Shown: positions 43,862 through 53,456, counted from the first letter of the stretch. The stretch: 64,000 nt of DNA from Lewinellaceae bacterium (GCA_020636025.1 JACJYQ010000004.1:1-64000); one strand, 5' to 3'. Notes: generated from the letters alone by a model not told the origin. Numbers and translations: made by a program.

Positions 43862-44644
43862 CTATCTGATAACGGCAAATTGTTCTACCTGCAATTGGCC
43901 CTTCTCTTTCAGCCAAAGCATGTATAAGCCCGGAGCAGGTCTTTCCAACATCACTTCGCTGGGGGCTGCTTCAAGATTTTGTGATGAGCCATCCCAAATT
44001 ATTTTCCCGGTCATATCACTTATCCACCATTCGGTTTTTTCATCAGGATCTGCTGGCTTGTAGTTGACCTGCCTGACTTCGAAATGTCCGTAATTTGGAT
44101 TTGGCACAATGGTATACTCCCTTTCCATGCTTTCTTTTGGCTCATCAATGCCAGATTCAGCATCAATCCAAATAGTGGCGTTGTTGGTGCATAAAGGAGA
44201 TTGTTCGTCGAAAATGATGCAAGCCCTGTTTTGAATGATTTGACCAGGCTCTAAAAATGGCAAAGGCTGAACAGAAAACAAAACGTAGCCGGTAGAAGTG
44301 GGAGATTCGCTATTGTTCTCTTCATAGGAAGGGAGGCGAATGTCATTAAAATACCACCTGATAAAGCCCTGGTCCTGCAAAAGTTGATAATCATGACTCG
44401 CTTCTATCATTTGAAAGGTTGCGGCATCCATTCTGGGGTCAAGAGTGTCCTTTACAACGATGTTCCGCGCAGTATCAATGCCAAAGTTTTGAAACCTAAT
44501 TAAATACATTACATCAGCCCCTTCTGCCAACTCTTCCGGAGTAAACACTGCATCACCCAAAACCTGCTTATCGTTTTGCGCAGGGAGATTGAACAGCCAT
44601 CCGACATTAATTAGGAAAACGAGAAACGATGTTTTTTTAAGCAT
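43862..44644 (-). CDS. Short T9SS type A sorting-domain protein with DUF7619-like domain
   Basis: The 260-residue secreted protein has a signal peptide (about residues 1-22), then one beta-sandwich domain (MYLIRFQNFGIDTARNIVVKD, here split at residue 20, through IIQNRACIIFDEQSPLCTNN). That is the pattern of the DUF7619-type domain usually found near the end of much larger Bacteroidota surface proteins. A T9SS type A sorting domain (IVPNPNYGHFEV, then PAPGLYMLWLKE) closes it. Here the domain follows the signal peptide directly, so the protein may be a shortened relative of a larger one. It converges on the acyltransferase gene. Confidence 0.7.
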   Translation of the reverse strand: MLKKTSFLVFLINVGWLFNLPAQNDKQVLGDAVFTPEELAEGADVMYLIRFQNFGIDTARNIVVKDTLDPRMDAATFQMIEASHDYQLLQDQGFIRWYFNDIRLPSYEENNSESPTSTGYVLFSVQPLPFLEPGQIIQNRACIIFDEQSPLCTNNATIWIDAESGIDEPKESMEREYTIVPNPNYGHFEVRQVNYKPADPDEKTEWWISDMTGKIIWDGSSQNLEAAPSEVMLERPAPGLYMLWLKEKGQLQVEQFAVIR

Positions 44645-44777
44645 TTCAGAGAAGGTTTTTCATCAGCAATTCAGCTTGATTTATGCATTCCCGACATCCG
44701 AAGGTAATAATTCATTTGCAGCTTGTTTCACTATTAACATTTAAAGACAGCTAAGTGACATTAACTTCGCCCGTTAA

Positions 44778-46202
44778 ATGAGGAACTACATCAATCAAAC
44801 TCTGGTATTTTCTGGACTGCTTCTTATCTTCTTGCTGGCGCTATATTATGTGCCGGATGGAGCTACAATTGGCGATATTCCGCTTAAAAAGATGGATATT
44901 CTATCAGACGTAAGGAAACAATCGCCAGAGCTTGTAGCCTTGCCTGATTCTGTATTTCAGGATACCACCTTATTTGAAAATCTGGATACACTAGCCAATG
45001 CTCTTGCTGACTCCTTGTTGTCTGACAATCAGAACATTGGTCCATTCCCCCCGGTAGACCCAAGTTTATTCGGAAAAATTGTAGAGGATTACAGCTTTGA
45101 ACAATCCGGATTAAACAGATTTTTTTCTGCTATAGATTCCATAAAATATGGACGCACCGTTCGAATTGCCTGGTATGGCGATTCTTTTGTGGAAGGGGAT
45201 ATTTTGCTAGGAGACCTCAGGGATACTTTGCAAACGCTTTGGGGAGGACAAGGGGTGGGTTTTGTGCCCATCACTTCTGAAGTGGCGCAATTTAAAAGAT
45301 CATTCAAGCATCATTTTCATGACTGGAATACTTTTTCCGTTGTTAAAAAATCAGAAGTTCGTCCTCCCATAGGACTAAACGGTTATGCATATCAACCAAA
45401 AGTGGGGGCAGATATCGTATATGAGGGTGCCAACTACTTTAAACATACAAAGGCCTGGACTGAATTTAAAATATTTTATACCGCAACGACAACCAGTATA
45501 TTCGAGTGGTTATCGCAGGACAAGAAAATCAAGACAGATATTCTCGCAGCCAAAAACAATGATTTGGGTGTGTGGAAATACGAAGGAAATTACCCTGGTA
45601 TTCGCTATCTTGGTTTAAAATTCCCGGAGCCAGAAAATCTACTTTTGTATGGTGTTACTCTTGAGAGTGGACCGGGTGTTTATATTGACAATTTTTCTAT
45701 TAGGGGAAACAGTGGCGGGCCATTAAAATTGTTAAAACCCAATTTTATCAGGCAATTTGATGCCATACAGCAATATGATTTAATAGTATTGCAAGTCGGA
45801 TTGAATGCCGTTACAAATAGCCTCAACAATATCCGCTGGTATGAAGCGGAACTCGATCGCACTTTTGACCATTTAAGCAAGTGTTTCCCTGGCAAAACAA
45901 TATTAATCGTTAGCGTGGGTGACAGATCTGGTAAAAATGGTACAGAATACGCCACCATGCTTGGCGTGCCTGCCATAGCTGGCATGCAAAGAGACCTGGC
46001 CAGAAAACACGGTTTTCTGTTTCTGGATCTTTTCAACCTTATGGGAGGAGAAGGCAGTATGATCGAGTTTGTCAACCACCGACCTCGCCTGGCCAACACT
46101 GATTACACGCATTTAACCCATGAAGGTGGAAAAGTACTTGGAATGATGCTGGTCGATCTACTACAGAAAGAGCAGAACAGATGGAGACAAGAATTTCGGT
46201 AA
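44778..46202 (+). CDS. Membrane-anchored SGNH/GDSL hydrolase
   Basis: The 474-residue protein has one N-terminal membrane segment (about residues 9-27), followed by an extracytoplasmic SGNH hydrolase domain. Block I is WYGDSFVEGD (catalytic Ser136), Block III is LQVGLNAVTN and Block V is DYTHLTHEGG (D442, H445). An inserted beta domain lies between Blocks I and III. Close relatives in Bacteroidota are often paired with MBOAT O-acyltransferases in surface-glycan acetylation, but none is in this window. It is followed by a second SGNH gene after 31 nt. Confidence 0.82.
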   Translation: MRNYINQTLVFSGLLLIFLLALYYVPDGATIGDIPLKKMDILSDVRKQSPELVALPDSVFQDTTLFENLDTLANALADSLLSDNQNIGPFPPVDPSLFGKIVEDYSFEQSGLNRFFSAIDSIKYGRTVRIAWYGDSFVEGDILLGDLRDTLQTLWGGQGVGFVPITSEVAQFKRSFKHHFHDWNTFSVVKKSEVRPPIGLNGYAYQPKVGADIVYEGANYFKHTKAWTEFKIFYTATTTSIFEWLSQDKKIKTDILAAKNNDLGVWKYEGNYPGIRYLGLKFPEPENLLLYGVTLESGPGVYIDNFSIRGNSGGPLKLLKPNFIRQFDAIQQYDLIVLQVGLNAVTNSLNNIRWYEAELDRTFDHLSKCFPGKTILIVSVGDRSGKNGTEYATMLGVPAIAGMQRDLARKHGFLFLDLFNLMGGEGSMIEFVNHRPRLANTDYTHLTHEGGKVLGMMLVDLLQKEQNRWRQEFR

Positions 46203-46233
46203 AACTGGCATATTTGCTTAATCTGAATCAAAA

Positions 46234-47529
46234 ATGAGCATGTTTATTTCTATAAAATCCACCCGAATACGGTTCCTGGCAATATGGATCTTTATTACAC
46301 TTTTCCTCGGACAGTGTCAGTCGCAGTTCAGAATGCCCAATGTGGAAATAACAGAATCCGATACCGTAAACTATGCATTTTTACATGATGATGCCAACAT
46401 TATAGAGAACGCAGGGATACTGGTTCCACTGTTCAGTAAAATGCTTGCTCAACGAACTTCCGGTGGCAAAAAGGTGAATATTGTGCACATCGGCGATTCG
46501 CATATACAAGGCAATTTACTCACACAGGAAGTACGAGATCGCTTGCAGCGGGAATTTGGCGATGCCGGTAGAGGATTTATTTTTCCTTACAAGCTCGCCC
46601 GCTCAAGCAATCCGAAAGACTATCTGGTTGAAACGAACTGTCGCTGGACAGGCTCCAATTGCCAACGTGATTTGTCGCCGGAAACCCCCTTTGGGGTGGC
46701 AGGATTTAAAATCTCAACAATTAATTCAGCAGGCGAGATGACATTTCGCATGAAGGATTCAGTTACTGCAGAGACAAAGCTTTTTACCAAAGTAACTGTG
46801 TTTCACCGCAAAAACGATGGTGAGTTTGATATTGAGGTCAAAGATGAAGTCAGCAACCAGGAAGCACAATTGTTTATTGAAGACGATTACGCACACTCCT
46901 ACTATTTCGATCGCCCGGTTGGTCAAGTTACCATTGCAGCAAAAAAAACCAGTGAAAAACAGAAATCACTTACCATAGACGGAGTTTGCCTGGAAAATGA
47001 ATTAAGCGGAGTACTGTATCACTCCATTGGCGTCAATGGAGCGAAATTCACAGATTTCGCGAGAGCTAAATATTTCGCTGCCCAGGTTGCCGACCTCAAT
47101 CCGGATCTCGTTATTCTGTCATTTGGTACAAATGAAGGGCAAGGGCATACCAATAAAGGGTACATGCGGCAAACCATGAGTGAATTAATTGAAAATATTT
47201 CAGATCATTGCCCCGGAGTTCTTTTTATGTTGACGACTCCGGCTGACTCCTATTTAAGAGGTAAGGGCTTCAATCCGTATCTAAATGAAATGAGTGAAGT
47301 GATCAAAGAATTCGCCCGGGAAAATGGCTATGCACTTTGGGACCTTCACAATGTTGGAGGAGGACAAAATTCCGCCATCAACTGGAAGTCAAATGGACTG
47401 ATGTCCTCTGATTCTGTTCATTATTCAAAAGCAGGTTACGCTGTTCAGGGGAAACTGCTTTTTCAATCCATCATCAAAAGCTATAATGATTTTGTAGGTT
47501 CCGGCACACTGGAAGAATCCCACAAGTAA
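46234..47529 (+). CDS. SGNH/GDSL hydrolase, probable lipoprotein
   Basis: The 431-residue paralogue of the preceding gene has an N-terminal hydrophobic signal ending LFLGQC, a possible lipobox. Block I is HIGDSHIQGN (Ser89), Block III is LSFGTNEGQG and Block V is SDSVHYSKAGY (D393, H396). The beta insertion between Blocks I and III is retained. The likely role is esterase or O-acetyl transfer on a surface polysaccharide. It is probably co-transcribed with the first SGNH gene and lies 17 nt before cca. Confidence 0.82.
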   Translation: MSMFISIKSTRIRFLAIWIFITLFLGQCQSQFRMPNVEITESDTVNYAFLHDDANIIENAGILVPLFSKMLAQRTSGGKKVNIVHIGDSHIQGNLLTQEVRDRLQREFGDAGRGFIFPYKLARSSNPKDYLVETNCRWTGSNCQRDLSPETPFGVAGFKISTINSAGEMTFRMKDSVTAETKLFTKVTVFHRKNDGEFDIEVKDEVSNQEAQLFIEDDYAHSYYFDRPVGQVTIAAKKTSEKQKSLTIDGVCLENELSGVLYHSIGVNGAKFTDFARAKYFAAQVADLNPDLVILSFGTNEGQGHTNKGYMRQTMSELIENISDHCPGVLFMLTTPADSYLRGKGFNPYLNEMSEVIKEFARENGYALWDLHNVGGGQNSAINWKSNGLMSSDSVHYSKAGYAVQGKLLFQSIIKSYNDFVGSGTLEESHK

Positions 47530-47546
47530 ATTGAATTGAGTTAACC

Positions 47547-48983
47547 ATGCTTTTTTCCATTAATCCTCAGGAAAGGAAGATTTTTGAAACGATAGCCGAT
47601 TGTGCCCGTGAAATGGGGACAACTGCGTACGTAATTGGCGGATATGTCAGGGATCGATTGTTGGGAAGACCCACCAAGGATATTGATGTTGTATGCTTAG
47701 GTGATGGAATTAAACTCGCAGAAACACTGGCTTCTAAACTATCACCGCGGCCAAAAGTGGTGGTATACCGCAGGTTTGGAACAGCCATGCTGCGCTGGGA
47801 TGGGATAGAACTGGAGTTTGTAGGCGCCAGACGTGAAAGTTACAGTCCGGATAGCAGAAAGCCCAATGTTGAAGCAGGAACCCTTGAAGATGATCAAAAC
47901 CGCAGGGACTTTACCATAAATGCCCTGGCAGTGAGCCTGAATGAGGATGATTTCGGGCAAATCATCGACCCATTTAATGGCCTTGCCCACCTGGAAAGTA
48001 AAATCATAAAAACGCCCCTCGATCCCGGCCAAACCTTTTCCGACGATCCATTGAGAATGTTGCGGGCTATTCGATTTGCGAACCAGTTGGGTTTTACGAT
48101 TGAACCGAGCACATTGCAAGGCATTAAGCAGTATAAGAACAGGATTCACATCATATCCAGGGAACGGATTAATACCGAACTGGAAAAAATTCTGAGGACG
48201 AACAAGCCATCCATTGGATTCAAGCTGTTGTTTGATACGGGATTGTTGCGATTGTTTTTACCTGAGCTGACAGCTTTACAAGGCGTTGAGGATAGAAATG
48301 GCCGCGCTCACAAAGACAATTTTTACCACACATTGGAGGTGCTGGATAATCTATGCAGCAAGAGCGACAATATCTGGCTTCGTTGGTCGGCCTTGTTCCA
48401 CGATATAGCCAAGCCCTTGACCAAGAGATTTGACGAAGAACATGGCTGGACTTTTCACGGGCATGAATGGAAAGGAGCCAACATGATTCCCGGAATATTC
48501 AGATCTCTACGCCTGCCGCTTGATGCCAAAATGGAGTACGTGCGAAAGATGGTTCTGTTGCATCTACGTCCTATTTCACTGACAAAAGAGGAAGTGACAG
48601 ACAGCGCAGTCAGGCGGCTGTTATTCGATGCAGGCACTGATATCGATGACCTGATGATGTTGTGTGAATCGGATATTACGACGAAAAATCCGAGGAAAAT
48701 GGCGCGCTATCTTGAGGGCTACAATTATCTGAAGGAGCGCATGGCAGAGGTAAGTGAATCAGATCGCCTTCGCTTGTGGCAACCACCAATTACAGGTGAA
48801 ATCATCATGCAAACTTTTGACATATCACCTTCAAAAGAAGTTGGATTGATAAAAACGGCCGTTCGCGAGGCAATCCTCGATGGCCTGATTCCCAACAGCT
48901 ACGAGGCGGCATTTGAGTATATGGTGCAGGAAGGCGCCAAAATTGGTTTGAAGACCGGAAATAATGCCCCTTTGGAAAAATAA
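47547..48983 (+). CDS. cca: CCA-adding tRNA nucleotidyltransferase with HD domain
   Basis: The 478-residue class II nucleotidyltransferase shows VIGGYVRDRLLGRPTKDIDVV (residues about 27-47; catalytic DxD), RRDFTINALAVSL (motif B), DDPLRMLRAIRFANQLGF (motif D) and INTELEKIL. A C-terminal HD phosphohydrolase domain follows (WSALFHDIAKPLTKRF, then FHGHEWKGA). The protein adds or repairs the 3' CCA of tRNA. The stop codon lies inside the stem of a bidirectional terminator. Confidence 0.92.
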   Translation: MLFSINPQERKIFETIADCAREMGTTAYVIGGYVRDRLLGRPTKDIDVVCLGDGIKLAETLASKLSPRPKVVVYRRFGTAMLRWDGIELEFVGARRESYSPDSRKPNVEAGTLEDDQNRRDFTINALAVSLNEDDFGQIIDPFNGLAHLESKIIKTPLDPGQTFSDDPLRMLRAIRFANQLGFTIEPSTLQGIKQYKNRIHIISRERINTELEKILRTNKPSIGFKLLFDTGLLRLFLPELTALQGVEDRNGRAHKDNFYHTLEVLDNLCSKSDNIWLRWSALFHDIAKPLTKRFDEEHGWTFHGHEWKGANMIPGIFRSLRLPLDAKMEYVRKMVLLHLRPISLTKEEVTDSAVRRLLFDAGTDIDDLMMLCESDITTKNPRKMARYLEGYNYLKERMAEVSESDRLRLWQPPITGEIIMQTFDISPSKEVGLIKTAVREAILDGLIPNSYEAAFEYMVQEGAKIGLKTGNNAPLEK

Positions 48984-49013
48984 CCGGGTGACTCAATTTC
49001 ACCCGGTTATTTT
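48979..49013. terminator. Bidirectional terminator between cca and yidD
   Basis: A 13-bp perfect stem (AATAACCGGGTGA / TCACCCGGTTATT) with a 7-nt loop has T-rich tails on both strands. It serves convergent genes. The cca TAA (48981-48983) is part of the stem. Confidence 0.85.
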
Positions 49014-49026
49014 AGCTATAAAACTT

Positions 49027-49281
49027 CTACACTTCCCCTTCATCATTCTTCTTCGGAACAGGATCATGCATAGGGTGAGTACTCCATGGATGACACCGCA
49101 GAATTCTTTTAACCGCCATATACGTTCCTCTTATCACACCCCATTCCTGAATGGCTTCAATGGCGTAATGTGAGCAAGTTGGCTGATATCTGCATTTATT
49201 TGGGCCAAGCAAAGGCGAAATCAATATTTGATAGGCCCGAATTGGCAACAGAAATATTTGCTTGACAAGCTTGGAAAGCAT
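49027..49281 (-). CDS. yidD: YidD membrane protein insertion efficiency factor
   Basis: The 84-residue product carries the complete YidD signature: LPIRAYQILISPLLGPNKCR, YQPTCSHYAIEAIQEWG and RILRCHPW, with three conserved Cys. YidD assists YidC-dependent insertion of inner-membrane proteins. In many bacteria it sits with rnpA and yidC; here it is downstream of a head-GIN gene. Its start codon is about 5 nt from one arm of an inverted repeat in the spacer. Confidence 0.95.
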   Translation of the reverse strand: MLSKLVKQIFLLPIRAYQILISPLLGPNKCRYQPTCSHYAIEAIQEWGVIRGTYMAVKRILRCHPWSTHPMHDPVPKKNDEGEV

Positions 49282-49469
49282 GGGTTAATTTGATAATTAA
49301 CTAATGTGATAATTTGAAAATGTGATAATGGATACAGGTTTTTGAAACAGTGAATTTGAGTTTGGGTTCAAAATCGAGTTTCAACCAGATTAGCCAATTA
49401 TAACAAGGCAATATTAGCCAATTAACCCATTATCGAATTAGCTAATTATCAAATTATCAAATTAGCTAA
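49282..49469. repeat. Opposed 8-nt-period AT-rich arrays filling the gene junction
   Basis: The spacer between the head-GIN stop (minus strand, 49470-49472) and the yidD start (49279-49281) has an array at each end. The yidD side has units such as AATTTGAT, AATTAACT and AATGTGAT (49286-49330). The other side has ATCGAATT, AGCTAATT and ATCAAATT (about 49385-49469) in opposing orientation. The arms 49286-49305 and 49437-49456 are inverted repeats with one mismatch in 20. Architecture matches 17238-17496, but the unit sequence differs. Confidence 0.75.
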
Positions 49470-50096
49470 TTACTTATTATTAGTCACCTTCCCGGTTCCG
49501 GAAACGGCAGACTTCACTTTTCCAGACACAGATATATTTACTTCGCTGCTACCACTAATAGCCACATCTGCCGTGTTTCCTTTTAGCGTTTTAGCATTGA
49601 CATCACCTGATCCGGAGATCGCGTATTCCTGGTGACCGGCTTGGCCCTGAAGACTTAAATCACTGCTTCCGGAAATAGCGATTTCCAGATGGTCCACATC
49701 AAATTCGCCTTTAAAATCACCCGAACCACTGCTGGCATATTCAAACTTTTCACCTTTTATGGCAGATGTGCAGTTGATATCAGTTGAACCACTGGCCACA
49801 ATTGCTGTTAATTCCCGATAGGTAACCGTAATTTTTATTCGATCGGTTTTGTGAGTGCCATTTTCGGTGGAAATATTCAATGAATTTTTATGGACCTTGG
49901 TCTTGATTTTTTCAATATCTACTCCTTCACCTTCAATGGTTACAGATTCCGAACTTCCGGATTTTAATATCAACTCTTGATAAGCTCCGGAAATAGCAAT
50001 TTTTTTAAAAGAATCGAGTTTCCTGGTTACGGTAGTTTGTGCATTAAGCATAAAGGAAGCTAAGAACAGGCTGAAAAGAAGGGTGATTTTTTTCAT
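49470..50096 (-). CDS. Head-GIN domain (DUF2807) secreted protein
   Basis: The 208-residue protein has a signal peptide (MKKITLLFSLFLASFMLNAQ), followed by a right-handed beta-helix-like repeat region with many G-S-G turns: IVASGSTDINC, YASSGSGDFKG, AISGSSDLSLQG, AISGSGDVNAK and AISGSSEVNIS. This is the DUF2807/head-GIN pattern, common in Bacteroidota envelope proteins, with no known activity. It is upstream of yidD on the same strand. Confidence 0.85.
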   Translation of the reverse strand: MKKITLLFSLFLASFMLNAQTTVTRKLDSFKKIAISGAYQELILKSGSSESVTIEGEGVDIEKIKTKVHKNSLNISTENGTHKTDRIKITVTYRELTAIVASGSTDINCTSAIKGEKFEYASSGSGDFKGEFDVDHLEIAISGSSDLSLQGQAGHQEYAISGSGDVNAKTLKGNTADVAISGSSEVNISVSGKVKSAVSGTGKVTNNK

Positions 50097-50212
50097 GGTT
50101 GCGTTTTATATATTTGTTAAGAAAGTAGTCATCATCAGAGACAAGTAGCCGACTAATGGGTTGCTTACATTGCCGAAACCCTCATTTGAAACACAAAAAA
50201 GTAAAAAGCCAT

Positions 50213-50220
50213 TACTTTTG
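50213..50220 (+). promoter_or_regulatory. -7 box before topA
   Basis: TACTTTTG followed by CGCCC lies 26 nt before the topA ATG. A TTTG at 50185-50188 is 24 nt upstream, longer than the usual spacer. Confidence 0.5.
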
Positions 50221-50246
50221 CGCCCTTTAAGAGCCACCAAGAGAGT

Positions 50247-52802
50247 ATGTCAAAAAAACTATTGATAGTAGAGTCGCCTGCAAAAGCGAAAACGATTGAA
50301 AAGTATCTGGGTAATGACTTCACCGTCAAATCCTCCTACGGCCACATCAGAGACCTTGAGAAAGGAAATGATCTGGGCGTGGATGTCGACAATCAATATC
50401 ACCCAAATTATGTCATCCCCACTGATAAATACAAAACGGTAAAAGAATTAAAAGACAGCGCTGCCAAAGTTTCCGAAGTGTGGCTGGCAACGGATGAGGA
50501 CCGCGAAGGAGAAGCCATAAGCTGGCACCTTTGCGAGGTTTTGAAACTCGACCCGGAAACAACCAAGCGTATTGTCTTTCACGAAATTACCAAACCTGCC
50601 ATCCAAAAAGCCATTCAGGTTCCACGAACTGTGGATATGAATGTAGTAAATGCTCAGCAGGCAAGACGAGTACTCGACAGACTTGTTGGTTGGGAACTCA
50701 GTGGCTTGCTATGGAAGAAGGTTAAAGGACAATTGTCGGCAGGCCGGGTACAATCGGTAACTGTTAAACTGGTTGTTGAACGCGAGCGGGAAATTCAAAA
50801 ATTCAATTCAAGACCCTATTTCAAGATTGTTGCTCAGTTTTCTGCTAAAAACAATCAGGGAAAGATGGTAACTTTTAAAGCTGAAGCTCCAAAGAGATTT
50901 GAAGAACATGCCGGAGCAGAAGGTTTCTTAAAAAAATGCATTGGCGCAGAATTTTCTGTTAATCAGATTGAAGTGAGGCCTACACGTAGAAAGCCGGCAC
51001 CACCTTTCACAACTTCGACGCTTCAACAGGAAGCAAGTCGCAAACTTGGTTTCTCGGTAAACAGAACCATGTCGGTAGCACAAAAATTATATGAAGCCGG
51101 TTTTATTACCTATATGAGAACCGACTCAACGAATCTTTCCGAATCAGCCATTCAGACCATGGGTACTGAAATCGAGAAGGAATTTGGAAAGGATTATCAC
51201 CAGTTGAGAAGGTTTAAAACAAAAAACGAGTCAGCACAGGAGGCTCACGAAGCAATCAGGCCAACCTATTTTGAGCGAAAAAATGTAAGTGGTAATCGCG
51301 ACGAGCAACGTTTGTACGAATTGATATGGAAAAGGAGCATGGCCTCCCAAATGGCCGATGCACAATTGGAGAAAACAACCGTTGATATCGCCATCAGTAC
51401 CCAACCGGAAAGCAACCTTGTCGCTGAAGGTGAAGTGCTGAAGTTTGATGGTTTCCTAAAACTGTACATCGAAAGTACCGATGAAGAGGAAGAAGAAACG
51501 CAAGGCATGTTACCGCCATTGAAAAAAGGGCAGCTACTCCCTTTGGTTGAAATGGTGGCTACCGAGAAATTTACCAGAGCCCCGGCAAGGTACACGGAGG
51601 CCAGTTTGGTAAAAAAGCTGGAAGAACTGGGAATTGGCAGACCAAGTACCTATGCGCCTACCATTTCGAAGATCATGGAGGCAAACCGTGGTTATGTGGT
51701 TAAAGAAAGTCGTGAAGGCGAAGAAAGGTCTTATGCCATACTCATTTTGAAAGACAATGAAATAAATAAGAAGACCGGAAAAGAAATTACGGGTACTACC
51801 AAAAACGTGTTGTATCCTACTGACATGGGTATGGTGGTTAGTGATTTCCTTGACATGCATTTCAAAAAGATCATGGATTATGGATTTACCGCCAGTGTAG
51901 AGGCCGAGTTTGACCACATTGCTGAAGGCAAAAAAGAGTGGTTTACCATGATCGACGGTTTTTACCGTCCTTTTCATACCAATGTGGAAAAAACGCTTAA
52001 GGAAGCAGAAAGAGCCAGTGGAGAACGGATTCTTGGCAAAGACCCTGAGTCTGGCCGCACGGTGCTGGTTAGAATGAGCAGTTTGGGAAGACCCGTAATT
52101 CAAATTGGCACCGGAGACGAGTTGGCAGAAAAGGAAAAGCCCAGATATGCCAACATTAGGCCAGGCATCAGCATGGAAAACATCTCGCTTGATGAAGCAC
52201 TGAGTAGTTTCCAGCTTCCCAGATCATTGGGTGAATATGAAGGCCAGCCACTGGAAGTAAACACTGGAAGATATGGTCCGTATGTGAAATTTGGCAGCAG
52301 CTTTATTTCACTACCTAAAAGTGAAGATCCATTTGATACTACCTATGAGCGGGCTGTAGAGTTGATCAAGCAAAAACAGGAGGCCGATAAACCGCTCGGA
52401 GAGTACCAAGGGGTTCCTTTCACGAAAGGCAAGGGCAGGTTCGGGCCATTTATCAAGTGGGCGGATCTGTACATCAACATTCCAGCCAGAGTTGGATTTG
52501 ACACCATCACGCCTCCACAGGCAATCGAACTGATTGAGGCTAAAATTGAAAAGGAGGCCAATCGGTATATTCATCATTGGCCAGAGGAAAAAATCTCGGT
52601 TGAAAATGGTCGCTGGGGTCCGTTTATTAAGTTTGGAAGAGCCATTGTAAACCTGCCAAAAGTCGATGGTGCTAAAATGACTTCTGACCACGCGAGGACA
52701 CTAAATCTTCAGGATATTAAAAAGATCATTGAAACTGAGATACCTGATGCCTTCAAAGCCAAAAAAGCACCAGCAAAAAAAGCTACGGCAAAAAAGAAGT
52801 AG
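50247..52802 (+). CDS. topA: DNA topoisomerase I
   Basis: This 851-residue type IA topoisomerase relaxes negatively supercoiled DNA. The N-terminal TOPRIM domain shows LLIVESPAKAKTIEKYLG and the acidic triad TDEDREGEAISWHL (about residues 82-95). The catalytic tyrosine is in GFITYMRTDSTNL (Tyr289). LGIGRPSTYAPTI and DFLDMHF follow. Instead of zinc fingers the C-terminus carries three or four GRYGPYVKFG-type repeats (about residues 670-830) and a lysine/alanine-rich tail (KKAPAKKATAKKK). Confidence 0.96.
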   Translation: MSKKLLIVESPAKAKTIEKYLGNDFTVKSSYGHIRDLEKGNDLGVDVDNQYHPNYVIPTDKYKTVKELKDSAAKVSEVWLATDEDREGEAISWHLCEVLKLDPETTKRIVFHEITKPAIQKAIQVPRTVDMNVVNAQQARRVLDRLVGWELSGLLWKKVKGQLSAGRVQSVTVKLVVEREREIQKFNSRPYFKIVAQFSAKNNQGKMVTFKAEAPKRFEEHAGAEGFLKKCIGAEFSVNQIEVRPTRRKPAPPFTTSTLQQEASRKLGFSVNRTMSVAQKLYEAGFITYMRTDSTNLSESAIQTMGTEIEKEFGKDYHQLRRFKTKNESAQEAHEAIRPTYFERKNVSGNRDEQRLYELIWKRSMASQMADAQLEKTTVDIAISTQPESNLVAEGEVLKFDGFLKLYIESTDEEEEETQGMLPPLKKGQLLPLVEMVATEKFTRAPARYTEASLVKKLEELGIGRPSTYAPTISKIMEANRGYVVKESREGEERSYAILILKDNEINKKTGKEITGTTKNVLYPTDMGMVVSDFLDMHFKKIMDYGFTASVEAEFDHIAEGKKEWFTMIDGFYRPFHTNVEKTLKEAERASGERILGKDPESGRTVLVRMSSLGRPVIQIGTGDELAEKEKPRYANIRPGISMENISLDEALSSFQLPRSLGEYEGQPLEVNTGRYGPYVKFGSSFISLPKSEDPFDTTYERAVELIKQKQEADKPLGEYQGVPFTKGKGRFGPFIKWADLYINIPARVGFDTITPPQAIELIEAKIEKEANRYIHHWPEEKISVENGRWGPFIKFGRAIVNLPKVDGAKMTSDHARTLNLQDIKKIIETEIPDAFKAKKAPAKKATAKKK

Positions 52803-52805
52803 CCC

Positions 52806-53447
52806 CTATTCCCTAATATGGGCAAGTGTGGCATTTTGAAAGCGATCGGTGCTTAACACCCGGCGTACACCCTTTGCGGTTTCGCGGGGACCTGTATCCG
52901 CGGTAAGATTTACCAACCAGTCAGGAACGCCCTGTGCAGAATCTGTGGAGATTTGTTGCTCTACATACACCCAGCCAGAGTTAGATGGGACAAACAACCA
53001 TTTAGTAGTGGTATTTCTAATCCTTTGCACACCTTTTTTTACAGGCAGGTAATCAGGTTGAGGCGTATTTACAATCGTTAGAGCCTTCGTAGAAGGGTTT
53101 TGAGAAGCTTTACTGTGTAAAATGATGTCGCGGTCTTCCAATGGCCATGGGAAATCATACTTCGCGTAGTAATACCATTCCATGTCGGAAACACGCTTTA
53201 CCTCATAAGCATGGTCCAACTTATAGGCCCATTCAGGATACGTGCTGATATCTGAGAAAAGAGACAAAATACCGGCCAGAGGCACCTTCACCGACATCGT
53301 GAGCTTGATATGCAAAAGGCCTTCTGTCTCCTGGTGGTAAATCTTGATATTCGATTTCTCTCCTTTATATACCCACTTGTCGGCATCCTGCGACCTGATA
53401 CCAGATACCGAAAAAAGAAACAACATAAGTACCGTCCAAAATTTCAT
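52806..53447 (-). CDS. Secreted START-domain protein A
   Basis: The 213-residue protein has a signal peptide (about residues 1-19) and a START/SRPBCC-type lipid-binding fold. Visible are DKWVYKGEKSNIKIYHQE, WAYKLDHAYEVKRVS, YYAKYDFPWPLEDRDIIL (the conserved PWPLxDRD motif), TTKWLFVPSNSGWVYVEQQ and the C-terminal VPDWLVNLTADTGPRET. These bacterial START proteins probably bind a lipid in the periplasm. It is a tandem paralogue of the next gene, 9 nt away, and converges on topA. Confidence 0.85.
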   Translation of the reverse strand: MKFWTVLMLFLFSVSGIRSQDADKWVYKGEKSNIKIYHQETEGLLHIKLTMSVKVPLAGILSLFSDISTYPEWAYKLDHAYEVKRVSDMEWYYYAKYDFPWPLEDRDIILHSKASQNPSTKALTIVNTPQPDYLPVKKGVQRIRNTTTKWLFVPSNSGWVYVEQQISTDSAQGVPDWLVNLTADTGPRETAKGVRRVLSTDRFQNATLAHIRE

Positions 53448-53456
53448 CAGTTGGGA

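Noticed and set aside
49282..49469. Origin of replication (AT-rich short repeats)
   Set aside because: No DnaA-box cluster, dnaA or dnaN is visible, and the array matches the other gene-junction arrays in layout.
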